A DNA stretch of 28,918 nucleotides from Sphaerosporella brunnea (GCA_008704415.1 VXIS01000461.1:1-28918), one strand, 5' to 3'. Shown: positions 1-8,690, counted from the stretch's first letter. A program made the numbers and translations. The notes: generated by a model from the letters alone, not told the origin.

Positions 1-636
1 TTTTACAACTACCTCTCGGCTCTCTTGACAAATGGTCGCACCGTGCTTGGCCCAACACACGGAGTCAATATAGGACCCTCATCTCTGTCCACTGCACTGC
101 GCGTTTGATTTCTGATAGATTAGTATCGTCAGTCTAAAGCTCGCTCACTTTCGTAGACCAAATTATGTAAACTATTATTTTAGAAGTATCGCTTTGAAAA
201 TACTGCTTTAAAATATCTTAAAATGGCCGATTGAACGAGACATCCTAAGCTGACAAGGCCGTTGCAGCCACCTGGACCAAGAGAGCATCATGTCGTTTCC
301 TTTAATAGGATCTCTTGACAGACCGGTTTGTGAGAACGTAGGGGGTCCATTACAAGCAGGTAGATGAGTCCGATACTGGAGGTGAGCATCTCCTGCGCCA
401 AAACCATATTAATAGCTTGCCGGGGCTCCAGTGACATGACGTTTTTAGTTGTGCTCACATGTTACCCGGTGTTTGGCATAGCCTTTGGTGGAACTTGACT
501 ACAACACGAAGGGGTAGTAAACGCTTTTGCTCCCTGACTCGTGATCACCGAATGCTGCTTTCTTCCCAGCGAGAATATGTCGTTCCTGACGGGTGACCCA
601 TCAGCACATCTCGTCAGCTGTATATACTTGATGTTC
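1..636 (-). pseudogene. Truncated DDE_1 (pogo/jerky-type) transposase, copy 3
   Basis: Read on the minus strand, this stretch follows copy 1 (about positions 2255-2905 of this window) almost continuously. It covers the region before the second catalytic Asp, the second and third catalytic regions, and two short introns. Small indels break every frame, so it is a dead fragment. It runs off the left edge of the window. On the right, similarity to copy 1 stops at about 636, in the middle of the gene, with no terminal inverted repeat, so this is a breakpoint rather than an element end. Its position of the first intron matches copy 1, not copy 2, which places it in the copy 1 family. The equivalent of copy 1's last intron has lost a donor G and its TACTAAC box. 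Homology is seen directly; family assignment rests on copy 1. Confidence 0.85.
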
Positions 637-906
637 AGCTACCACGTGGCGCGGCGCACCACGATCACATAATTGCTATCAGGGGCCTTCGCTTCCGCTT
701 TGTTGTTTGTTTTCCTTTCCTCTTTACTGAACCTTCGTATGTTAACCTGAGTACCTTCGTTCCAATCTGAATCCTGACCCTGCCCGTTGCGCCTCTTGTC
801 CTGCCTTTGAATCTTGTTCCTGCTCTCGTTGTTGTCTCCTTTCATCGCTCCTCTGTACGCAAGTACCTTGGGCCCCTCCAGTCTATTTCCGCACGTACCC
901 GTTACA
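632..906 (-). repeat. Possible solo LTR (TGTAACGG...GAACA)
   Basis: On the minus strand this 275-bp block begins TGTAACGGGTACG and ends AGCTGAACA, the TG..CA layout of a long terminal repeat. It is flanked by ACTTGA on the left (626-631) and GCTTGA on the right (907-912), a possible target duplication with one mismatch; copy 1 has GCTTGA at the matching site. A problem remains: right of the block the sequence does not resume copy 3, so a later deletion would be needed. It holds a 68-codon open frame rich in charged residues, probably incidental. Alternative: unrelated sequence at a rearrangement junction. Confidence 0.28.
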
Positions 907-1134
907 GCTTGAAGCTGCGAGCCTCATAGAGTATTGGTTTCCATGACTGAAATCTCTTCATAGTTGTGAGGTGTGAAGCTATCGGGTTGTTGAATTTTAA
1001 TGATTGGTAAATGAAGAGCAGAAGTTGAAAACGATTTTATTGAGATCAGCATTTCAAGTAACGTTGCGCGCTTCTTGTATCCGCAAACAGTTTTTGCCAT
1101 CCTGTTGCTGAAGTGCAGGGTACCATACTGCATG
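907..1134 (-). pseudogene. Probable Ty1/Copia relic, distal piece
   Basis: A 70-codon open stretch on the minus strand ends with a PDSFTPHNYEEI-like peptide. This vaguely resembles the segment just before the Copia reverse transcriptase (a Pro-rich, then xYxEA pattern). Its main support is position. Removing DDE_1 copies 1 and 2 with one TA duplication joins it to the clearer Copia piece at 7521-7885 in the same orientation and in the expected order, integrase end first. No catalytic motif is visible, so the family call is inference. Confidence 0.25.
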
Positions 1135-1136
1135 TA
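1135..1136. other. TA target-site duplication, left of copy 1
   Basis: TA directly outside the CCGTATT end; its partner is at 7519-7520, right of the displaced last three bases of copy 1. Confidence 0.8.
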
Positions 1137-1182
1137 CCGTATTTTCTCACTTAAGAGTCACACCCTTAGTGCGCGCCAAGAC
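1137..1182 (+). repeat. Left terminal inverted repeat of copy 1
   Basis: 46 bp pairing with 4855-4897 plus 7516-7518 in inverse orientation, with about 40 of 46 positions matching. Its core, GAGTCACACCCTT, is identical in both arms. The outermost CCGTATT is shared with copy 2, which fits two related families. Confidence 0.88.
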
Positions 1183-1673
1183 ACGGCCTTAGTGCACCAA
1201 AACATGCTAAAGCGTTTATAGTCTAGGTGGCTTAGTGCTAGACAACGTCAGCGCGTGTGACCGCTACAGTGATGAGCTGGCAGGTAGAGTACAATTCTGC
1301 TAGAAGCACGTTGATACTCCTCCCAGAAGACATCAGACATTGCAGCCATCATGCCTACGTTTTTGACCTTGGAAATGCGTCCTGAAGCTCTCCAATCCTT
1401 AAACTCGAAGCTACCAGTGCCAGTGCTTGCGAAAAAAAAGACTGGTCCAAGCAGGCAGCCGATATCTGCTGTACCCAATAGGTTCCGCCTCCAGCAGCAA
1501 CACCCTCCCGTGCAAAAAGGCCACGAGATGTAAGCTTTAAGCTAGCGGTATTATCCTGGGCATGTCATACACTGTTGGATGACGGAGAAGGTGGCTTAAA
1601 GCCACCTACTCAGCGTGAAATATGCGAAAGGTTTAGAATCAAAAATGTAGCACAAATATCTAGGTGGAAACAC

Positions 1674-1739
1674 GTAAGCTACCCATAAAAATTCTTTTAA
1701 TGCATTAACTCATATGTTAATTTACAATTATGTTTATAG
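1674..1739 (+). other. Intron 1 of copy 1 transposase (66 bp)
   Basis: GTAAGC donor, TTAAC-type branch sequences and a TTTATAG acceptor. It lies in phase 0 directly after the RWKH of the first helix-turn-helix. Copy 2 has an intron at the identical protein position (5452-5501), which supports both. Confidence 0.8.
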
Positions 1740-2437
1740 CCAGAGTCTGAATTACTACAGGCAAAATGACAGCAGAAGCGCTTGCGAAAGGGAGGTGCTC
1801 CTTGGCCGCGGCTGGAAAAGCAGCTAGTAAAGCTCTTTGCGGAACGCAGAGCAGCTGGACATGTTGTGTGTCGCCGATGGTTTGAAGGCCAAGCCAAACA
1901 CATACATGCAGAGCTTTACCCAGAACTCGTCAACTCATTCCGTTTTTCCCTGGGCTGGTTCAACCGCTTCCTGTCTAGAAATGAGATCACCTTGCCTGTT
2001 CTAACTAATAAGGTGCAAGAAGCACCGGAGGAGTACTTTGACGTTATAGTTAACTTTCTGTGTTTCAAAAGCCGTAATTCACAACTGGGGGATGGCACAG
2101 ATGATCTAGTAAAAGGGGCATTTATTGTTGGACGCTTTATTTTGTCCAATATACTCAATATGGATCAAACCCCGCTAGCCTGGGTGTACCTTGAGGGCCG
2201 TACCTATGAGTTAAAAGAGAAAAAAAACTGTGTAGGTACGCAGAAAGAAATCTGGATCGGGCAAACATCAAGCTACTATACAGCTGACGATATTTGCTGA
2301 TGGTGTTGCACTCGTCCAGGAACGCATTATTTCTCGCGTGGAAGAAAGCAGCATTCGTGCATCACGAGTCAGGGAGCAAAAGCGTTACGACCCCTGTGTT
2401 GTAGTCAAGTTCAACCCAAAGGCCTATGCCAACACCG

Positions 2438-2489
2438 GTAACTTACGTGAGCACAACCTAAAACGTCATGTCAACTGGAGCCCGGCAAG
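2438..2489 (+). other. Intron 2 of copy 1 transposase (52 bp), absent in copy 2
   Basis: Donor GTAACT, acceptor GGCAAG. Removal joins ...ACC G to CT ATT ATC, giving NTAII and moving the reading from one frame into the next, exactly where the catalytic frame continues. Copy 2 reads NTAII without interruption at this spot (about 6193). Copy 3 on the minus strand also has this insert. Confidence 0.8.
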
Positions 2490-2710
2490 CTATTATCTTG
2501 TTTTGGCTGCAGGAGATGCTCCTACCAGTATCCGGACTTCATCCTACACTGCTTGTAATGGACCTCCTACGTTCTCACAAAACCGGTCCTGTCCAAGAGA
2601 TCCTTGAAAGAAACGACATGATGCTCTCTCTGGTTCCAGGTGGCTGCAACGGCCTTGTACAGCCTTTAGATGTCTCGTTCAATCGGCCATTTAAAGATAT
2701 TTTAAAGCAG

Positions 2711-2761
2711 GTATTTTTCAAAGCGATACTTCTAAACTAGTTTACTAACTTTGGTCTACAG
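2711..2761 (+). other. Intron 3 of copy 1 transposase (51 bp), absent in copy 2
   Basis: Donor GTATTT, a perfect TACTAAC branch box (2743-2749) and acceptor CTACAG. It sits between FKDILKQ and KIEDELDR; copy 2 runs through the equivalent FKDILRQ-VIDDELDR without a gap. Its length is a multiple of three and it contains a stop codon. Confidence 0.85.
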
Positions 2762-3149
2762 AAAATTGAAGATGAGCTAGATCGACAGAATACTAATCCT
2801 ACAGACATACAAGGCAGCAGTGCCGTGGAAGAGATGAGGGTCCTAATGACCCGCTGTGTTGGGCAAGCGTGGGCGACCATTTGTCAAGAGAGACGAGAGG
2901 TAGTTGTAAAAAGCTTCAGGCAGCTTGGGATCTCTCTGCCTATCAACAGGTCCTCAGATGGTGAGCTTTCCATCAAAGGGCTATCAACAGGGAGATTAAT
3001 AACTGCTATGATGGATTGGAAAACCCGTGGAGTTCAAACTGGCAATGCAGAAGACAGTGAAGATAGCGAGACTGAGAGTGAGGTGAACGATGTGGATGAT
3101 GAAGATGATGATTGTCCACTGGAGTTGATGGAATAACCGCTGGCTTTAG

Positions 3150-4605
3150 GGTCTTCAATACTTCCCGGACGTGGTGGAAGGCAACCTTCCTCTTCCAGTC
3201 CTTCTGAAGAGCTAGAAATCTCGTCGATCACAAACAACAACTCGCCCAGCTCGGCCCTTGCTGGCTCGGCGCTGTCTTCAAAAGCTCCAGAGCGGGGTCG
3301 AGACAGTAAACAAAGAGGTAGGCCAAGTGGATCGCGCACAGAACGTCGTGGAAGAAAACCTGCCTCTACCAATCCTTCCGAAGACCCAAAAACCTTGTTA
3401 ATCACAAACAACGACTCACCCAGCTCTGCGCTTGCTGGCTCGGCGCTCACTAGGTCAGGGCTTGCTGGCTCGGTGCCTTCTCCAAAAGCCCCAAAGCGAG
3501 GTCGGTGCAGTGGTAGGCTACGTGGATCGCGGACAAAACGTGGTGGAAGGAAACCCGCCTCTACCGGTCCTTCTAAAGAGCCGGAAACCTCGTCGATTAC
3601 AAACAACGACATACCCGGCTTGGCGCTTGCTGGCTCGGTGCTTGCTGGGTCGGCGCTCGCCGGCTCGGCGCCTTCTTCGAAAGCCCCAGGGCGAGGTCGG
3701 GGCAGTGGTAGGCCACGTGGATTGCGCACAGAACGTTGTGGAAGGAATCCCGCCTCGGTCCCTCTGAAAAGCCGGAAACCTCGTTGATTACAAACAACGA
3801 CTAACCCGGCTCGGCCCTTGCTGGCTCGCCGCTCGCTTGGTCGGCGCTTACGGGGTCAGCGCCTTTTGCAAAAGGCCCAGAGCGAGGTCGGGGCATTGGG
3901 CGAAGAGGTAAGCCACGTGGATCGCACACAAAATGTGGTGGTAGGCAACCTGCTTCAGCCGGGTCTTCTGAAGAGCTGGAAACCTCGTCAATCACCAACA
4001 ATGACTCACTTGGCTCGGCGCTTGGTCGCTCGGCGCCTTCTCCAAAAGCCCCAGAGCGAGGTCGGTGCAGTGGTAGGCTACGTGGATCGCGCACAAAACG
4101 TGGTGGAAGGAAACCCGCCTCTACCGGTCCTTCTGAAGAGCCGGAAACCTCGTCGATCACAAACAAAGACTCACCCAGCTCGGCGCTTGCTGGCTCGGCG
4201 CTTGCTGGCTCGGCACTCACTAGGTCGGCGCTCGCTGGCTCGGCGCCTTCTCCAAAACCGCCAGAGCGAGGTCAGGGCAGTGGTAGGCTACGTGGATCGC
4301 GCACAGAACGTGGTGGAAGGAATCCCGCCTCTACCGGTGCTTCTGTAGAGCCGGAAACCTCGTCAATCACCAACAATGACTCGCTTGGCTTGGCGCTTAG
4401 TGACTCGGCGCCATATTCAGAAGCTCCAGAGCGGGGTCGCGGCAGTGGGCGAAGAGGTAAGCCACGTGGATTGCGCACAGAACGTGGTGGAAGCAAACCT
4501 GCTTCAGCCGGGTCTTCAGAAGGGATGCAAAGCTCAGAGTCTGTGGACTCCTCTTCTGGTAAGCAGCCTGCGACCCAAACGCTTTGTATAATCTCACAAC
4601 ACTGA
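3150..4605 (+). repeat. Tandem array of about seven AT-hook-encoding units
   Basis: The unit is 162-212 bp and recurs with a landmark like cgtggtggaagg at about 3170, 3349, 3539, 3734, 3935, 4097, 4309 and 4481. Each unit encodes a Ser/Thr-rich linker (ETSSITNNDS), a run of ALAGS five-residue repeats from a 15-bp inner repeat (gcttgctggctcggc) whose number varies, and a basic block (PERGRGSGRLRGSRTERGG) built like degenerate AT-hooks. The frame is shared with the transposase from 2762 through 3787, apart from TAA at 3134. It then continues one frame over from 3803 to 4605, with no stop. Antisense and alternative frames are also open over long stretches because of the repeat; I regard those as shadows. 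AT-hooks bind the minor groove of AT-rich DNA, so this tail probably served DNA or chromatin binding. Confidence 0.85.
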
Positions 4606-4854
4606 AATCACAGATGACGACTCAGCCTCAGCGCTCGCTGGCTCGGTGCTTGCTGGCTCAGCACCAGTAGCTTGTGGGATACGAAGAAGTGGGAGGCTTG
4701 CCGGGAAAACGGCTACTATACATGATGTGCTTAGTGACACTGAAGACGAGGATGATGGGATAGAGTTTGAGTTGCGCTGGGAGGAGGAAATCTAGATCCG
4801 TTGAAGCATGTAGATTAAATTTATATCGCGCTAAACTAAAAGGCGCTTAGCTAC

Positions 4855-4897
4855 GTCTTGGTGCGCGCGAAGGGTGTGACTCTCAAGTGAGATAATA
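4855..4897 (+). repeat. Right terminal inverted repeat of copy 1, cut by copy 2
   Basis: The inverse of 1137-1182 apart from its last three bases, which lie at 7516-7518 beyond copy 2. The interruption falls on TA at 4896-4897, duplicated at 7514-7515. Confidence 0.88.
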
Positions 4898-4941
4898 CCG
4901 TATTGACTTGGATATAAGATACACTTCCGTTTTTGTACTAG
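4898..4941 (+). repeat. Left terminal inverted repeat of copy 2
   Basis: 44 bp, 41 of 44 matching the inverse of 7470-7513; begins CCGTATTGACT directly after TA. Confidence 0.92.
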
Positions 4942-5451
4942 TGTCATTTTTAGTGCGCGCTACAGGGTAAACGCGCTGGCGCGACTTGGCACGTCAACGT
5001 CAACGCTTCAGGGAGGCCGGTAGCCAGCCGCTAGCAATGCCATTCTCAACTTCTACGCCTACAAACAGCATTAGAAACAACAATGAACAGTCTGAGTGCG
5101 GTTACAGCTGCAGTCCCAAAGCAGTTTTTATTTGCCTTCACACTTGCATCCGCCTCGCAGGTACCAAGTAGCAAGCCGAAGAGAGTTCAAAGCCCCCTAC
5201 GCAAACCTAAACACAAACCCAGTCCCCGAACAAAGCCTATTTCTGAAGTACCTATGAAGTTTCTCGCTTCCCGTGTTTCACCGTCACGTCAGCGGCAGTC
5301 CTTTACAACTGAGTTTAAGCTCGGTGTACTTGGATGGTGGGAGCACGGTACAGTTTAAACTCCTCATGGAAGCTCACGTGCGCCTAATCGAATTGATGTC
5401 GCATTACGCTATGGTATCATACAAGTATACTACCTCAATCGGTGGCGAAAG

Positions 5452-5501
5452 GTAAGGTTCTCACTGCTTTTTGCGGTAGAGTGCTTCAGCTAATGTTTAA
5501 G
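5452..5501 (+). other. Intron of copy 2 transposase (50 bp)
   Basis: Donor GTAAGG, branch-like GCTAAT, acceptor TTTAAG. Phase 0 after RWRK. Removing it carries the reading from exon 1 into the exon 2 frame exactly, and the position equals intron 1 of copy 1. Confidence 0.85.
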
Positions 5502-6809
5502 GATGAACCAACTTTACGTCTTTTGAAGCCTATCCAACGTAGGCATCGACCTTGCCGGGCTCAATGGTCTACACTTGAAAAAGCTTTAGTAGAAGCTTTT
5601 GCAGCTCAAGGTGCAGAGGGAAAAATTGTGCGGCATAAGTGGTTTGAGCGAACAAGTAAAGCTTTATTCCACCAGCCTTATCCAACTAGTCCGCATGACT
5701 TTAAAATGTCTCGAGGGTGGTTGGGAAAGTTTCTTTCACGCAATGAAATTGCAATCCGAGTAGTCACCATTAAAGCACAGCAACCTCCTAAGGAATATTG
5801 TGATTTAATTTTTAATTTTTTAAGTTTTAACCGCAGGAACTCACAGCTCCGAGATGGTGCAGAAGATGAGCTACGCGAGGTTGTGCTAAAGGTTGGCCGG
5901 TATTTGCTTTCACACATTCTCAACATGGATCAAACACCGCTTCCCTAAGAATACCTCACCGGAAGAACCTATCAGTTTAAGGGAAGTAAAACTGTTTGGG
6001 TTAAAAGCAAAAAGTCTGGGTGGGAAAAGTGGCAGGTAACAATACAGCTCACTATCTGTGCTGATGGTGTTACTCGTGTTAAACCTCTCATCATCTTTAG
6101 AGGTCAGGAAAAAACCACGAGAGCGCAACGAAAGCGAGAGGGAGCTCAATACGATCCTCGGGTTGTTGTAAAGTTCAACATTAAAGGCTATGCCAACACT
6201 GCAATTATTGTGTTCTGGCTAGAAACGATGCTTTTACCTGCCGTAGGGAATTCACATGATGCAACACTCCTTGTAATGAATCTTCTCAAGGCTCACAAGA
6301 CGAACGAAGTCAAAGAGTGGTTACGCAATCACAATATAACTCCCTCACTAGTTCCTGCAGGCTGCACCGGCCTGGTGCAGCCTTTGGACGTCTCAGTCGA
6401 TCGGCCTTTTAAAGATATTCTAAGACAGGTCATTGATGATGAGCTAGACCGCCTTGAAGAACACCCTGCTGCTACTCCTGTTGGTAAAAAGGAAAGCGAG
6501 GTTGGGAAAATGCGAGTACTCATGACTGGCTGTGTGGGTAAAGCTTGGGAAGACACCTGTACAACTCGTCCAGAAGTTGTTGTGCAGAGCTTCCGAAAAT
6601 TAGGTTTGTCACTTCGCATTGACGGAACCTGTGATGCCGAGCTATCAATCAATGGATTGGATCCGAAAGTGTTTCGGTCTGGTATACTGGGTTGTCAGCA
6701 AGAGCAGGATGAATCCTCTGAGTCCAGTGATTCTGGAGAGGATCTTGCGCATCTCAGGGAAGGCTTAAATTGCGACAGTAGTGAAGAAAGCGAGCCAGAA
6801 CCTGACGAC

Positions 6810-7240
6810 TCCATCGGCTCTGCGATCATCAGCCACGCCTCGTCTGGCTCGGCAATCTTCAGCCACGACTCATCCGGCTCGGCAATCACCAGCAACGACT
6901 TGTCCAGCTTACCAGAAGAAGCAGCTCCAGCACGCGGAAGAGGACGGCCTAGAGGGCGACCTAGAGGCCTTGCAGGCAGGCAGGAAACTGGTGGATGGCC
7001 CGCCTTGATGCTCTATGTTTCCTGGACTCCTACTAATGCTGGAACGCAAACTCCGATCATAAATGATTCCTCCGGCTCGGCAATCATCAGCCACGACTCG
7101 TCTGGCTCGGCGATCATCAGCCACGAGTCGTCCAACTCGGCAATCACCAGCAACAACTTGTGCTGCTCAGCAGAAGGAGCAGCTCCCACCCGCGGAAGAG
7201 GACGGCCTAGAGGGCGACCTAGGGGTTGCGCAGGCAGGTA
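6810..7240 (+). repeat. Duplicated SGSAI/AT-hook block in copy 2
   Basis: Two direct copies (about 6810-6985 and 7063-7240), each with several 27-30 bp units encoding SGSAIISHDS and then an EEAAPARGRGRPRGRPRG-type module with two AT-hook cores. The same design in copy 1 has about seven weaker modules. Confidence 0.85.
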
Positions 7241-7469
7241 GGAGACGGCAAGCTCGGCGCTACCCGAGTCTGGCAGCAGACGCAGTGCAAGGCTTGTAGG
7301 AGTAGAGCACCAGTATATAGTGCAAGTCCTTTTTCCTATGTTGAGTGATACCGAAGTTGAGGACGAGGATGATGGGATTGTATTTTGTTGGAGAGACAAA
7401 GATTGAAGCACGCACACCAATTTTATATGGGGCTAGTTCCAAAACGGTTAGCGCGTGTTTGAAACCGGG

Positions 7470-7513
7470 CTAGTCCGAAAACGGAAGTGTATCTTATATC
7501 CGAGTCAATACGG
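7470..7513 (-). repeat. Right terminal inverted repeat of copy 2
   Basis: The inverse of 4898-4941 with three mismatches; followed by TA (7514-7515), then TGG, the displaced last three bases of copy 1, then TA. Confidence 0.92.
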
Positions 7514-7520
7514 TATGGTA

Positions 7521-7885
7521 CATCTGGCACTCCTTTTCTGAAGCATGAATTAGGTTGTTTGGGATTTCAAAAGCACCATTGTTGCCAGCGTCTTCATCAT
7601 GGAAAGCCTCTTTTGTTAAGTTCAATGGTCATTAGACCAGATCAGGTGACAGGGAGGTAGACAGATGATTGTGATCAAGTTGTGGTGGTGCATCGTTGTT
7701 GAAATTGGACGTAGTCACTCCTGCTGAGTTGGAGCTAGGGAACTTAACGTCTCGTGAGGTAACAAGTGGTTTGCTGGATGGGATTAACACCTTGTAGATG
7801 TGTATACTTTTGGTGAATCCGATAAATATACCTTTCTGAGCACGTGGAAGCAGCTTACTACGAGAGGGTTGTTTATCCATTAAGG
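7521..7885 (-). pseudogene. Ty1/Copia relic: end of integrase domain
   Basis: On the minus strand the peptide around 7680-7870 includes KLLPRAQKGIFIGFTKSIHI and then KPLVTSRDVKF. This fits the conserved end of Copia integrases (Leu-x-x-Arg-Ala, Gly-x-x-x-Gly-Phe/Tyr, and Ser-Arg-Asp-Val-x-Phe). The open frame extends to 7952, but its first part comes from repeat unit R1 beginning near 7893, so the reading there is a chimera. Downstream it meets the right end of DDE_1 copy 1; its continuation is probably 907-1134. No integrase catalytic core or LTR is joined to it, so it is a remnant. Confidence 0.6.
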
Positions 7886-7892
7886 TAATTGT

Positions 7893-8690
7893 TGGAACCC
7901 ATAGTAAAAATGTTCTTTTCTGATGAAAATCTATCTCACCATGCTTACGCATACAAATGGCTAATTGGCAACTTTAGTGGTCCAACATTTGTCGGTTTTA
8001 GAGGGTTATTCACAGTGAGTTGTATGGCAAAAAGTGGTTAGTTGCTGGGTGCTCCAGGAATTTTTTTTTTTTTCTGTGCACAAAATAACCGTGTTATAAT
8101 GCGCATGACCGTCATTTGAAAAATATACCTGACAGATATACGATGGGAGCACCTATGCCAAGATTTGACAAGTACCATAGTCACGCTGGGAATTGGTCAC
8201 TATGTCATAGTGACCGTAGCACGTCAGTAAGCAATTGAAGGGATTCAAAATTACGCGTTCAATCGTGCCCCAGCTGCAGGAGGGTGTCCAAGTTAATGTG
8301 CGGGTTAGGTGGAATTCCTGGCAGGTGCAAGAAGCTTGGTACCGTTAGCTGCCAATCGGAGCAATTGTTCATCAGAGGATTGCATATCAACTTTGAGGCT
8401 CAGAGGTAAACCCTTTATAATATAGCGCGAAACGTTTCCCTCAAGTTGAGACATCATCAGAGTTACCACATATTGTCGTTAGCGTATTATGAGGTTCAGC
8501 CTGGCAATGTGATGCTTATATTCAATTATATTGGTCCCAAATCCCTACTCAATTTTCCCTCCAGTACCAATATACTGGTACATTAGCGAATCTTTACCAC
8601 TGAAGGATTTGAAAGCTCTTGGTCCAATCCGTGTCTTGTCTCTAGAAAAGGATTACTGTTAGGCCTATCTTCGTTGTGATAAAAGGTAGG
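7893..8690 (+). repeat. Tandem repeat unit R1 (head part)
   Basis: Diverged copy of the unit also seen as R2-R4. Shared landmarks: agtaaaaatgttctt (about 7902), gtggttagttgctgg (about 8034), the ATG-like atgggagcacctatgcc (about 8142), ttcaatcgtgccccagctgcag (about 8258), ggttaaaccctttataatat-like text (about 8406), gcgaatctttacc (about 8585) and gttaggcctatctt (about 8658). It breaks off near 8690 before the minisatellite seen in the others. One frame at about 8250-8350 reads SIVPQLQEGVQVNVRVRWNS, a peptide kept in part in the other units. I do not recognise the unit. Confidence 0.7.

Larger units (their letters stand above)
1351..4795 (+). pseudogene. DDE_1 transposase with AT-hook repeat tail (copy 1), degenerate
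   Basis: The family cuts and pastes its own element using an N-terminal CENP-B-like double helix-turn-helix and a DDE_1 catalytic domain. Exon 1 (1351-1673) holds the first helix-turn-helix (EICERFRIKNVAQISRWKH, about 1614-1673). Exon 2 (from 1740) holds the second (KQLVKLFAERRAAGHVVCRRWF). The catalytic region has NMDQTPL (Asp codon 2163), LLVMDLL (Asp codon 2561) and LVQPLDV (Asp codon 2669), all kept. The tail from about 3150 is a long AT-hook array, and the last residues (DTEDEDDGIEFEL, stop 4793-4795) match the end of copy 2. Damage seen: a frame change between 1500 and 1533, TGA at 1767, a frame change between 2218 and 2270 beside a run of eight A, TAA at 3134, a frame change near 3755, TAA near 3800 and a frame change in 4560-4600. 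Three introns are inferred at 1674-1739, 2438-2489 and 2711-2761. Start chosen as the ATG whose peptide aligns with copy 2 (PIS.VP motif). Confidence 0.85.
5083..7406 (+). pseudogene. DDE_1 transposase with AT-hook tail (copy 2), three in-frame stops
   Basis: Spliced as 5083-5451 plus 5502-7406 this is 757 codons in one frame, broken only by TAA 5356, TAA 5946 and TAG 7239. The N-terminus holds two helix-turn-helix segments of the CENP-B/Tc5 type: FTTEFKLGVLGWW then RIDVALRYGIIQVYYLNRWRK, and LEKALVEAFAAQGAEGKIVR after the intron. The DDE_1 domain has NMDQTPL (Asp codon 5928), LVMNLL (Asn codon 6279 where copy 1 has Asp) and LVQPLDV (Asp codon 6387). The second acidic residue is therefore lost, enough by itself to kill catalysis. 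The tail has two blocks of SGSAI repeats, each ending in a strong AT-hook pair (RGRGRPRGRPRG), then an acidic end (DTEVEDEDDGI). The start is the first ATG in frame after a stop; an earlier ATG at 5037 is in another frame and closes at 5171. The absence of any indel suggests a fairly recent death by point mutation. Confidence 0.88.
4898..7513 (+). mobile_element. DDE_1 DNA transposon copy 2, nested in copy 1's terminal repeat
   Basis: 2616 bp. Left end CCGTATTGACTTGGATATAA; the right end is its inverse (TTATATCCGAGTCAATACGG). The 44-bp arms (4898-4941 and 7470-7513) match at 41 positions. Flanking TA at 4896-4897 and 7514-7515 is the target duplication. It encodes one transposase with a single intron and no frameshift but three in-frame stops. 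It shares protein and end sequence features with copy 1 but belongs to a separate family: different inner terminal repeat, fewer introns, only two AT-hook blocks. Confidence 0.92.
1137..7518 (+). mobile_element. DDE_1 (pogo/Fot1/jerky-type) DNA transposon copy 1, split by nested copy 2
   Basis: The left end is CCGTATTTTCTCACTT, preceded by TA (1135-1136). The right end is reached only by removing copy 2 (4898-7513) and one TA: 4897 then joins 7516, giving the inverse of the left end, followed by TA at 7519-7520. The terminal inverted repeats are 46 bp with about 40 matches, and TA target duplication is the rule for the Tc1/mariner-pogo superfamily. Without copy 2 the element is about 3.76 kb, long for this group because its 3' third is an expanded AT-hook repeat. 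Its transposase is decayed, so it is non-autonomous now, though its ends could still be recognised if a related transposase were made. Confidence 0.88.

Noticed and set aside
3034..3729. Long antisense open frame (231 codons), Pro/Ser/Ala-rich, across the AT-hook array
   Set aside because: It is the shadow of the 15-bp and 180-bp repeats encoded on the plus strand; its only complexity mirrors the repeat, and it crosses the transposase end.
4559..4613. A fourth intron in copy 1 (GTAAGC ... CACAG)
   Set aside because: It would restore the frame to the end of the gene, but the repeat homology (ITNNDS-like text) already starts before the proposed acceptor, so an ordinary frameshift in a decayed gene is equally likely.
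5037..5171. Upstream ATG at 5037 as start of copy 2 transposase
   Set aside because: It reads another frame and stops at 5171; the helix-turn-helix frame begins with the ATG at 5083.
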